Shown one piece after another: positions 8,237 through 16,018 of a DNA stretch of 64,000 nucleotides. The notes beneath the pieces are model-generated. The model did not search any database. It was not told the origin of the DNA and saw only the letters and a list, made by a program, of their open reading frames with translations. Position 1 is the first letter of the stretch, and the number at the start of each line of letters is the position of its first letter. This DNA comes from Lichenibacterium minor. GTDB lineage: Bacteria > Pseudomonadota > Alphaproteobacteria > Rhizobiales > Beijerinckiaceae. Where the stretch lies: the NCBI RefSeq assembly GCF_004137685.1, contig NZ_QYBB01000019.1:29029-93028 (forward strand), written 5' to 3'. A program made the position numbers and the translations under genes.

Positions 8237-9150
8237 GGATCGGCGGATACATCGCGGCCGCGCTCGCCGTCCTGATCCTGGTGGTGGCGAGCGGTGCGAT
8301 CTTCACCGTGGACCAGACCGAGGAAGCCCTGGTGCTCTACTTCGGGCAGCCGGTGCGCGTCATCGACAAGCCGGGACTGCACGGCAAGATCCCCTTCTTC
8401 GAAAGCGTCGTCGACCTCGACAACCGCATCCTCGACCTCGAACAGCCTCAGGTTGAGGTGCTGGCCTCTGACAACCAGCGCATCCTCGTGGACGCCTTCC
8501 TGCGCTACCACATCGCCGACCCGCTGAAGTTCTACCAGACCGTGGGCACCGTCGGCCGGGCCAACAACCAGCTCGGCTCGATCCTGAACTCGGCGCTGCG
8601 CCAGGTGCTGGGCGAGGCGACGCTGACCCAGATCGTGAGCGACAAGCGGGCCGAGCTGATGGTCCGCATCCGCGACCTCGTGAACACGGAAGGCGCGCGG
8701 CTCGGCGTGGCGGTCAACGACGTTCGCATCCGCCGCGCGGACCTGCCGGCCGAGCTGTCCGACAAGATCTACGACCGCATGAAGAGCGAGCGCGCCCGGG
8801 AAGCGGCCGAATATCGCGCCAAGGGGTCGGAGCAGGCCCAGACGATCCGGGCCGACGCCGACCGGCAGGTGGTGGTGCTGCGCGCCGATGCGCAGAACCA
8901 GGCCGACACGCTGCGCGGCGCCGGCGACGCCGAGCGCAACCGCATCTTCGCCGATGCCTACGGGCGCGACCCGGCGTTCTTCGCCTTCTACCGCACCATG
9001 CAGGCCTATGTGTCGAGCCTGCGTCCGGATCGGACCAAGCTCGTCCTGTCTCCCGACTCCGCCTTCTTCCGGTTCTTCAACAGCCCGGACGGCCAACTGT
9101 CCGGCGCGACCCCGGCCCCGCCGGCGCCCGCCGCCGCCCCAGCGCCGTGA
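8233..9150 (+). CDS. hflC: FtsH protease modulator HflC
   Basis: A 305-residue partner of HflK. One N-terminal membrane helix (residues 6-27), then the SPFH domain with VDQTEEALVLYFGQPVRVI and PGLHGKIPF, VDAFLRYHIADPLKFYQTVG, and a long Ala/Arg/Glu-rich helix (ERAREAAEYRAKGSEQAQTI). It ends in a short Ala-Pro tail. It is translationally coupled to hflK through ATGA. In many alphaproteobacteria a DegP-type protease gene follows; here a terminator and rpoH follow instead. Confidence 0.95.
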   Translation: MRIGGYIAAALAVLILVVASGAIFTVDQTEEALVLYFGQPVRVIDKPGLHGKIPFFESVVDLDNRILDLEQPQVEVLASDNQRILVDAFLRYHIADPLKFYQTVGTVGRANNQLGSILNSALRQVLGEATLTQIVSDKRAELMVRIRDLVNTEGARLGVAVNDVRIRRADLPAELSDKIYDRMKSERAREAAEYRAKGSEQAQTIRADADRQVVVLRADAQNQADTLRGAGDAERNRIFADAYGRDPAFFAFYRTMQAYVSSLRPDRTKLVLSPDSAFFRFFNSPDGQLSGATPAPPAPAAAPAP

Positions 9151-9333
9151 CACAGCCGGCGCGGGGTTGCCCGGACCGCGCCCCCGAAGCGGGTCGCGAG
9201 CCGGGTGCCCCCGGCCTCATCGGGGCAGCGGGGTCGGCGAAGGCTGCCATGCTGGCCCGAGCCCAGGGGACTGGCAGGCTCGACGATCCGTTCGCCTTCC
9301 CTCAGCGGCGACCCCCGCCTCACCCTTTGCCGA

Positions 9334-9375
9334 CATGAAAAAGCCGCCGGCGTTCCCGCCGGCGGCTTTTTCATG
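9334..9375. terminator. bidirectional rho-independent terminator between hflC and rpoH
   Basis: A perfect 19-bp inverted repeat: CATGAAAAAGCCGCCGGCG (9334-9352), loop TTCC, and its exact complement (9357-9375). The A run on one side and T run on the other let it end both hflC (plus) and rpoH (minus). Confidence 0.93.
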
Positions 9376-9397
9376 TGTGGCCGAGAGGGGCGGGCGG

Positions 9398-10303
9398 TCA
9401 GTGCGCCGCCAGCGCCGCATGCTCGCGGGCCGGGGCGGTTTCGATGCGCGCCATGCCGGCCTTCACCGCGGTCTGCACCTTCTCGAAGGCCCGCACCTCG
9501 ATCTGCCGCACCCGCTCGCGCGAGATGTTGAACTCGTCGGACAGCTGTTCGAGCGTGATGGGATCCTCCGCCAGGCGCCGCGCCTCGAAGATGCGGCGCT
9601 CACGCGCGTTCAGCACCTTCAACCCGTCGACCAGCGCGTCGTGGCGGTTGTGCTTCTCCTCCTCGTCGGCGAGGATCACCTCCTGGCTGGTGGAATCGTC
9701 GACCAGCCAGTCCTGCCACTCGCCCTCGCCGTCCTCGCGCATCGGCGCGTTGAGCGACGTGTCCCCCGACAGGCGGCGGTTCATGTCGATCACGTCCTGC
9801 TCGGACACGCCGAGCTTGGTGGCGATGGTGGTGACGTGCTCGGGGCGCAGCTCGCCCTCTTCCAGCGCGGAAATCTGGCTCTTGGCCTTGCGCAGGTTGA
9901 AGAAGAGCTTCTTCTGGCTCGCGGTGGTGCCCATCTTCACGAGCGACCAGGAGCGCAGGATGTATTCCTGGATGGACGCGCGGATCCACCAGATCGCGTA
10001 AGTGGCGAGGCGGAACCCCTTGTCGGGCTCGAAACGCTTCACGGCCTGCATCAGGCCGACGTTGCCTTCCGAGATCACCTCGCCGATCGGCAGCCCGTAG
10101 CCGCGATAGCCCATGGCGATCTTGGCGACGAGGCGGAGGTGGGACGTCACGAGTTCCTGAGCGGCGTCGCGGTCCTCGTGCTCGCGCCAGCGCTTGGCGA
10201 GCATGTATTCCTGCTGGGGCTCCAGCATCGGGAACTTGCGGATCTCGTTCAGGTAGCGCGTGAGCCCGCTTTCACCCGAGATGATCGGAAGCGCGTAGGC
10301 CAT
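9398..10303 (-). CDS. rpoH: RNA polymerase sigma-32 factor RpoH
   Basis: A 301-residue heat-shock sigma factor. Region 2 is seen in HLRLVAKIAMGYRGYGLPIGEVISEGNVGL and RLATYAIWWIRASIQEYIL; the RpoH box QKKLFFNLRK lies near residues 130-139, the hallmark separating sigma-32 from other group 3 factors; region 4 ends in SDEFNISRERVRQIEVRAFEKVQ. It converges on hflC. HflKC modulates FtsH, and FtsH degrades sigma-32 in characterised bacteria, so the neighbours act on one circuit. Alphaproteobacteria often carry more than one rpoH; which paralogue this is cannot be told here. Confidence 0.95.
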   Translation of the reverse strand: MAYALPIISGESGLTRYLNEIRKFPMLEPQQEYMLAKRWREHEDRDAAQELVTSHLRLVAKIAMGYRGYGLPIGEVISEGNVGLMQAVKRFEPDKGFRLATYAIWWIRASIQEYILRSWSLVKMGTTASQKKLFFNLRKAKSQISALEEGELRPEHVTTIATKLGVSEQDVIDMNRRLSGDTSLNAPMREDGEGEWQDWLVDDSTSQEVILADEEEKHNRHDALVDGLKVLNARERRIFEARRLAEDPITLEQLSDEFNISRERVRQIEVRAFEKVQTAVKAGMARIETAPAREHAALAAH

Positions 10304-10308
10304 TCTGT

Positions 10309-10341
10309 TCTCCTTCTGGGGTCCACGGTTCGGCGGACCCC
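10309..10341 (-). promoter_or_regulatory. rpoH ribosome site with adjoining hairpin
   Basis: In the rpoH direction a 7-bp stem (GGGGTCC/GGACCCC, 10341-10335 and 10324-10318, 10-nt loop) ends 2 nt before AAGGAGA (10315-10309), the Shine-Dalgarno of rpoH. The stem does not cover the ribosome site but abuts it. Confidence 0.4.
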
Positions 10342-10595
10342 GGCAAGCGCCTCTCGGAGCTCGCTTGCCAACCCCGTCTTATAGCGGCTCGGCGGTGGCG
10401 CCCCTAGGACCGGAGGGCGAGATGGCTAAGAATTAATGCGCCGGCTGTCCCCCTCCCGTCGCGTCAGATGGCAACGCCGCTGAATCGACGGATGATCCGG
10501 GGTGCGACGACGGGGCGGCCCTCATCGCGGAAACGGCGCGGGCCCAGTCCGGTCCCGCGCCGCCATGACGATCCGATGTGGAAGGGCCGGCCCGC

Positions 10596-10760
10596 TCAGT
10601 GCCTGAGCTTGGTCATCTCGTTCTTCAGCAGGAGTTTCTTTCGCTTGAGCTCGCTCAATCTGACCGGGTCGCAGGCGGGATGAGTCTTTTCGACCTCGAT
10701 CTGCCGGTCGATCGACTGGTGGCGACGGCTCAATTCAGCGATATGGCCCTGCACGGACAT
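10596..10760 (-). CDS. DUF465 (YdcH-like) small coiled protein
   Basis: A 54-residue protein, MSVQGHIAELSRRH... ending in LKRKKLLLKNEMTKLRH. This is the DUF465/YdcH pattern: a short helical hairpin with an HPxxD turn (THPACDPVRLSELKRKK). Function of the family is unknown. The ATG at 10760 is chosen because GGAG lies 8 nt upstream and the family N terminus starts there; the open frame runs further upstream to 10835. It stands alone between rpoH and murA on the same strand. Confidence 0.8.
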   Translation of the reverse strand: MSVQGHIAELSRRHQSIDRQIEVEKTHPACDPVRLSELKRKKLLLKNEMTKLRH

Positions 10761-10998
10761 CCTGAACTCCGGTTTTCGATCGCGCGACATGAAGGCGCGA
10801 CGACGGGAGCATGACATGCCGGTGACGTCGCACAAGCGCGGGCGGCCCCGGGTGTCATCACAGTTTCGCGATCTCGCCCAGCGGCGCCGATCCGCGGTGG
10901 AAAGGGTGACGCGGATGCCGCTCCCGCGGGCACGCGGTCCGGCCCGCAGGCCGGCGCCGGGGCGCCGACCCGTTTCGGCGGGACGCCCCTGACGCGCG

Positions 10999-12294
10999 TC
11001 AACCGTGGCCGGAGATGCGCTCCACCACGGCGCCGCACTGGCCGAGCTTGTGTTCCAGGTGCTCGAAGCCGCGGTCGAGGTGGTACACCCGGTTGACCAT
11101 GGTTTCGCCTTCCGCCGCTAGTGCCGCGATGACGAGGGACACGGAGGCGCGCAGGTCCGTCGCCATCACGGGCGCGCCCTGGAGCTTCGGCACGCCGTCG
11201 ACGATGGCGGCATCGCCGTCGAGGCGGATCTTCGCGCCGAAGCGCGACAGCTCGCCGACGTGCATGAAGCGGTTCTCGAAGATGGTTTCGGTGATGCGCG
11301 ACGCGCCCGACGCCCGCGTCATCAGCGCCATGAACTGGGCCTGCAGGTCGGTCGGGAAGCCCGGGAAGGGCGCCGTCGAGATGTCGACGGGCGAGATGCC
11401 GTTGCCGTTGCGGCGCACCCTCAGGCCCTCGTCTGAGGCGTCGAGGCGGGCGCCCGCCTGCTGCAGCGCCTCGAAGGCGCCGCTGAGCAGGTCGGCGCGC
11501 GCGCCTTCCAGCATCACGTCGCCGCCCGTCATCGCCACCGCCATCGCGTAGGTGCCGGCCTCGATCCTGTCCGGCAGCACCGAGTGGCGCGCGCCGTGAA
11601 GCTTGGCCACGCCGTCGATCTCGATGGTTTCGGTGCCGGCGCCGGTGATGCGGGCCCCCATCTTGTTGAGGCAGTCCGCGAGGTCGACGATTTCCGGCTC
11701 GCGCGCGGCGTTCAGCACCGTCGTGCGGCCGTCCGCGAGGGCGGCGGCCATCAGCGCCGTGTGGGTGCCGCCCACCGTCACCTTGGGAAAGCTGATCTCG
11801 GCGCCCCGGAGCCCGCGGGGCGCCTTGGCGATGGCGTAGCCGTTCTCGATCGCGATGGTGGCGCCCAGGCGCTCCAGCACCATCAGGAGGAAGTCCACCG
11901 GCCGCGTCCCGATGGCGCAGCCGCCGGGCAGCGACACCTTGCAGGCGCCCATGCGGGCGAGCAGCGGCGCGATGACCCAGAACGAGGCGCGCATGCGGCT
12001 GACGAGGTCGTAGGGTGCCGTGGTGTCGACGATGTGCTCGGCGCGGAGATCCACCGTCTGGCCCGACTGGAGCTCCTCGCCGGGGCGCTTGCCCTTCAGC
12101 GTGTAGTCGACGCCGTGGTTGCCGAGGATGCGCACCAGCATGTTGACGTCCGCCAAGCGCGGCACGTTCTCCAGCGTCAGCGTTTCGTCGGTGAGCAGGC
12201 TCGCGATCATCAGGGGTAGGGCCGCGTTCTTGGCGCCCGAGATGCGGATGATGCCGTGGAGCGGCTGTCCGCCGACGACGCGAATGCGGTCCAT
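10999..12294 (-). CDS. murA: UDP-N-acetylglucosamine 1-carboxyvinyltransferase MurA
   Basis: A 431-residue MurA, the first committed step of peptidoglycan synthesis: enolpyruvyl transfer from PEP to UDP-GlcNAc in the cytoplasm. The SGAKNA motif (Lys22) is near the N terminus and the catalytic cysteine is Cys126 in [16 protein letters not shown], so the enzyme is of the fosfomycin-sensitive Cys type rather than the Asp type. Length is typical. The small basic protein at 12358-12552 precedes it on the same strand. Confidence 0.97.
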   Translation of the reverse strand: MDRIRVVGGQPLHGIIRISGAKNAALPLMIASLLTDETLTLENVPRLADVNMLVRILGNHGVDYTLKGKRPGEELQSGQTVDLRAEHIVDTTAPYDLVSRMRASFWVIAPLLARMGACKVSLPGGCAIGTRPVDFLLMVLERLGATIAIENGYAIAKAPRGLRGAEISFPKVTVGGTHTALMAAALADGRTTVLNAAREPEIVDLADCLNKMGARITGAGTETIEIDGVAKLHGARHSVLPDRIEAGTYAMAVAMTGGDVMLEGARADLLSGAFEALQQAGARLDASDEGLRVRRNGNGISPVDISTAPFPGFPTDLQAQFMALMTRASGASRITETIFENRFMHVGELSRFGAKIRLDGDAAIVDGVPKLQGAPVMATDLRASVSLVIAALAAEGETMVNRVYHLDRGFEHLEHKLGQCGAVVERISGHG

Positions 12295-12357
12295 GTGTCC
12301 TCGCTGGTGGTCGGGCCGCCCTGGGACGCGACCGCTGATGGGAAGAAGAAAAGCCGG

Positions 12358-12552
12358 TCAGCCCGCGGGGTCGGCCCGCTCGGCGTCGGCGCGGCCGCGG
12401 CTCTGGGCCTTGCGCCGCTTCAGGTTGGCGCGCAGTGCTTCGGCGCGCCGGTCGGTCCGTGCGAGCGCCTGGGCATCCGTTTCGGGGCGGGGCGCGTTCG
12501 GGCGATCGCCGGTCGACGACGCGGGGCCGTCCTGTCGATCGGTCGGGTCCAT
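12358..12552 (-). CDS. small basic conserved hypothetical protein
   Basis: A 64-residue protein starting MDPTDRQDG and ending with TDRRAEALRANLKRRKAQSRGRADAE. Short proteins with the RAEALRANLKRRKAQ(A/S)RGR motif are frequent in Hyphomicrobiales; no function is known to me. The ATG at 12552 has GAGG upstream; an alternative start at 12648 would add an Arg-rich stretch. It lies 63 bp before murA on the same strand and may be cotranscribed. Confidence 0.6.
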   Translation of the reverse strand: MDPTDRQDGPASSTGDRPNAPRPETDAQALARTDRRAEALRANLKRRKAQSRGRADAERADPAG

Positions 12553-12761
12553 GGCCGTCCTCGTGGCGGGCGCCGCCCTGCGCCGCGCGGCGGAATCGTC
12601 ATATTCCCTTCGCCGAAGGGCGGCAAGCCGCGCGGCCCGCGGTGGCACGTCCGCCGGGCAGGCTCGCGCGACGCGTTCGGCCCCCTGCGCTCACCGGCGC
12701 CGCGACGGCTTCGCCTCGGGTCGCACGCGGGGGGATCGCCCGGCGCGGGGGGCGCGGCGCG

Positions 12762-15188
12762 TTACGCGGCGCGCGCTCTGTCGTCGGGGCGCGGGGCGGC
12801 GCTCCGGCTTTCCAGCTCCTCCATCACCAGGCGCGCGAGGGCGGCGAGCAGGTCGCGCCCGCGGTCGTCGAGCGGGGCGCGGGGTGCCGTGTCGGCGATG
12901 CAAAGCGCCCCCAACCGGGCGCCCCCGTTGGGGTCGACCAGCGGCGCGCCGGCGTAGAACGCCACCCCGCCGCGGGTCAGCGCGTTGGCGGCGAAGCGGG
13001 GGTCGGCGGCCGTGTCCGGCACGACCAGGGGCGCGTCGCCCAGGATGGTATGGGCGCAGAAGGCGTCGCGGCGCGGCACGGCGTCGATCTCCGTGCCGTG
13101 CCGCCCCACGAGGGTCGCGGTGTCGCGGCCGATCAGCGACACGAAGGCCACCGGCACGTCGAGCAGGTGGGCGGCCACGCGGGCGATGCGGTCGAGGGAT
13201 TCGGAGGGCGCGAGGGCGCCCGAGCCCTCGTAGGCGGCGAGCGCCGCCAAACGCTCGGCCTCGTCGGCGGGCACGGGGGCGAGGGGGGCGTCGGGAAGGC
13301 TCGCCGTCACGCGGTTCCGCCCGGTCCGCTTGGCCTCGTAGAGGCAGGTATCGGCGGCGGCCACCAGCGCGTCCCTGTCGGGTTGGCGTCCCGTCGCGGG
13401 GCCGGAGGTGGCGCAGCCGATGCTGACCGTCACCACCCCGCCGCAGAACGGGTTGCCGTCGTGGGGGAGCGCCAGGGCTTCGACGGCGCGGCGGACGCGC
13501 TCCGCCACGACGGCGGCGCCCTTGGCGTCGGTCCCGGGCAGCACCATGGCGAATTCTTCGCCGCCGTAGCGGGCCGTGAGATCGCCGGGCCGCGAGATCA
13601 CGCCCCGGACCGCATCCGCCACGGCGCGGAGGCAGCCGTCGCCGCCCTGGTGCCCGTAGCGGTCGTTGAACAGCTTGAACCGGTCGACGTCGAGCAGCAG
13701 CAGCGAGATCGGCCCGTCGTCCCGCTCGGCGCGGCGCCATTCGGCTTCCAGGATCTCGTCGAACCGCCGGCGGTTGGCGAGGCCCGTCAGGGCGTCGTTG
13801 TTGGCGAGGTGGGCCAGCTCGGCATTCAGCGCGGCGGCCCTTTCCTCGGCGTGCTTGCGCAGGGTGATGTCGCGCAGCACGGCGATGAAGCCCCGGTCTC
13901 CGGGCAGCAGGCCGTAGCGGCCCTCGACCCAGACGATGCGGCCGGTGCGGTGGCGAAGGCGGTACACCGCCTCGACGTCGGAGCGCCCTTCGCGCGCCGA
14001 CAGGATCAGGGCCGCGACGGTCGGCCAGTCGTCGGTGTGGATGATCTCCTGCGGGCTGCGCCCGACCAGCTCCTCCGGCTCGTAGCCCAGCACAGACCGG
14101 CAGGCGGGCGACACGTAGCTGCGCCGCAGCGACGGGTCGAGCCGCATGATGACGTCCTGCGCGTTCTCGGCGAGGAGCCGGTATTCCGCCTCGCTTTCGG
14201 ACAGCCTGCGCTCGGTCCGGGCCGTCCGCTCCAGCTGCCGCGTCAGCTTCGATCCCAGGCCCAGCGCCAGGAAGCAGAGCGCCGCCAGCGCCACGCCGAC
14301 GATGGCGGTCTTCTCGCGCCACGCCGCGAACACGTCGTCCTCCGCCATCGCGACGTCGACGATCATCGGCAGGCTGCCCACCCGGGCGAAGCTGTAGATC
14401 CGCTGGAGCCCGTCGGTGGAGGCCGTCCCGCTGAAGGTCCCGGACGGCGCCGTGAGGAAGCGCTGGAAGTTTGCGCTGCCGGCGAAGCTGCGGCCGATGT
14501 CGCTGGCGGCGGGCAAGCGCATCACGCAGGTGCCGTCGAGCAGGAACAGGTTGATGTTGCCCCGCCGGCCGAGGTCCTCGCGGGCGAAGAGCTCGTGGAA
14601 ATAGCTGAGCCCGATCGTGCCCACCACGACGCCCACGAACGACCCGTCGGCGGCGCGCAGGCTTCGGCTGAAGGCGATGACCTCGTCGCCGCCGGTCACG
14701 CGGCGGCGGAAGGGGCGGCTGATGTAGAGGCCCCGGCTCGGGTTCGCCTTCTGCGCCTGGAACGCGTCGCGGTCGGACAGGTCCGCCCCGATGAAGCCCG
14801 GTGCCGAGCCGCGCACCACCTTGCCGTCGCGGTCCAGCACCAGCAGCGAGCCGAGGCCCCGCCCGGTCGCGGAGCGGTCGTAGAGCATCAGGTCCTGCAC
14901 GCGAGGGCTGAGGGTCGCGAGGTCGGGTTCGGACAGGCCGTCGGCGACGGCGCGCAGCGACAGGTCGTAGAGCTCGATGTTGCGGTCGATGTTCTGGGCC
15001 AGGGCGGCGACGAGGTTGCGCTCGCCCGTCACCGCCTGGTCCCAGGTGTCCCGGTGCAGGTCGGCGAGCATCAGCGCGGATGCCGCGCAGAAGCCGCCCA
15101 CGACGAGCACCACGGTGGCGATCCAGAACCGGGAGGACGCGGCGAACCGCGGCGTCCGGGGCCGGGTGGAAGGCGCGATGGCGGTCAA
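12762..15188 (-). CDS. membrane diguanylate cyclase, dCache-PAS-GGDEF-GAF
   Basis: An 808-residue sensor enzyme that should make c-di-GMP. Order: membrane helix (about 22-42), a periplasmic Cache-type sensor (about 45-300, with DRDGKVVRGSAPGFIGADLSDRDAF), second helix (about 308-326), a PAS domain (about 340-460), GGDEF (about 470-640) and a C-terminal GAF domain (about 655-790, FDRIARVAAHLL-like core). The active site reads RYGGEEFAMVLPG with GGEEF at 542-546, and the inhibitory I-site RPGD is at 533-536, so it is expected to be active and product-inhibited. A GAF after rather than before the GGDEF is less common. No phosphodiesterase (EAL) domain is present. Confidence 0.9.
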   Translation of the reverse strand: MTAIAPSTRPRTPRFAASSRFWIATVVLVVGGFCAASALMLADLHRDTWDQAVTGERNLVAALAQNIDRNIELYDLSLRAVADGLSEPDLATLSPRVQDLMLYDRSATGRGLGSLLVLDRDGKVVRGSAPGFIGADLSDRDAFQAQKANPSRGLYISRPFRRRVTGGDEVIAFSRSLRAADGSFVGVVVGTIGLSYFHELFAREDLGRRGNINLFLLDGTCVMRLPAASDIGRSFAGSANFQRFLTAPSGTFSGTASTDGLQRIYSFARVGSLPMIVDVAMAEDDVFAAWREKTAIVGVALAALCFLALGLGSKLTRQLERTARTERRLSESEAEYRLLAENAQDVIMRLDPSLRRSYVSPACRSVLGYEPEELVGRSPQEIIHTDDWPTVAALILSAREGRSDVEAVYRLRHRTGRIVWVEGRYGLLPGDRGFIAVLRDITLRKHAEERAAALNAELAHLANNDALTGLANRRRFDEILEAEWRRAERDDGPISLLLLDVDRFKLFNDRYGHQGGDGCLRAVADAVRGVISRPGDLTARYGGEEFAMVLPGTDAKGAAVVAERVRRAVEALALPHDGNPFCGGVVTVSIGCATSGPATGRQPDRDALVAAADTCLYEAKRTGRNRVTASLPDAPLAPVPADEAERLAALAAYEGSGALAPSESLDRIARVAAHLLDVPVAFVSLIGRDTATLVGRHGTEIDAVPRRDAFCAHTILGDAPLVVPDTAADPRFAANALTRGGVAFYAGAPLVDPNGGARLGALCIADTAPRAPLDDRGRDLLAALARLVMEELESRSAAPRPDDRARAA

Positions 15189-15415
15189 GGTGTCACTCCC
15201 GGCGTCGCCCCAACGCTGGGGCAGCGCGCCTGAAGCCGGGTTAACGGGACGAACCGTTCGACGATCGCGGTGAACGCTTGGCGAACGGGCGGGCCCCGCC
15301 GCGGTGCCCGGCGAGCGCCGCGCCGCCGCCCGGTGCCGCCCGCCGGCGCCACGGCCGGGCGGGCATCGTCACGCCGACGGGTGGCGCACCGGATCGGCGC
15401 CGGCTCCGGACGGCA

Positions 15416-16018
15416 TCAATGCGTCGCGCCGGGACCGCGGCCGGGCAGGGGCGTCGGGGCGCTCCCGTCGCCTTCGCCCAGCGCCCGCTGCACCATGATG
15501 CTGTCCGACCAATGGCCGAACTTGAACGCCACCGCGGGCAGCACGCCGACGCGCCGGAAGCCGCAATGCTCGTGCAGCCTGAGCGACGCCTCGTTGGCCC
15601 CGTCGATGTAGCCGATCATCTGGCGGTAGCCGCCCGCCGCGCAGGCGTCCACCAGCGCCGGGAGCAGGAGCCGGCCGATGCCCATGCCGGTGCGCTCCGG
15701 ATGGATGTAGATCGAGTGCTTGAGCGTGTAGCGGTAGGCCGGCCGCTTGCGGAACGGCACCGCGTAGGCGTAGCCCGCCACCTCGCCGTCGAGCGCCGCC
15801 ACGAGGTGGGGCAACCGCTTCGCCCGCATGTTGCGGCGGCGGCGCTTCAGGTCCTCCGCGTCGATGCCCTCGACCTCGTAGGCGCCGACGTCGCCGATGC
15901 CGCGCCCGATGTGGTGGGAATAGATCGCCACCATGGCGGGGACGTCGGCGTCCGTGGAAGGGCGGATCGCCAGGGTGCGGTCGGACAGGGTCCGGTCGGA
16001 CGGGGTCGTCGCGTCCAT
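15416..16018 (-). CDS. GNAT acetyltransferase, phosphinothricin/methionine-sulfoximine type
   Basis: A 200-residue GNAT of the PAT/MddA (YncA) type. Signatures: IRPSTDADVPAMVAIYSHHI, PHLVAALDGEVAGYAYAVPFRKRPAYR, HPERTGMGIGRLLLPALVDACAAGGYRQMIGYIDGANEASLRLHEHCGF and FKFGHWSDSIMVQRALG. Relatives acetylate methionine sulfone/sulfoximine or phosphinothricin; the physiological substrate is open. The start overlaps the stop of the upstream decarboxylase by one base (TGATG), so it is translationally coupled to it. The N terminus contains a small tandem duplication (SDRTLSDRTL). Confidence 0.85.
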   Translation of the reverse strand: MDATTPSDRTLSDRTLAIRPSTDADVPAMVAIYSHHIGRGIGDVGAYEVEGIDAEDLKRRRRNMRAKRLPHLVAALDGEVAGYAYAVPFRKRPAYRYTLKHSIYIHPERTGMGIGRLLLPALVDACAAGGYRQMIGYIDGANEASLRLHEHCGFRRVGVLPAVAFKFGHWSDSIMVQRALGEGDGSAPTPLPGRGPGATH

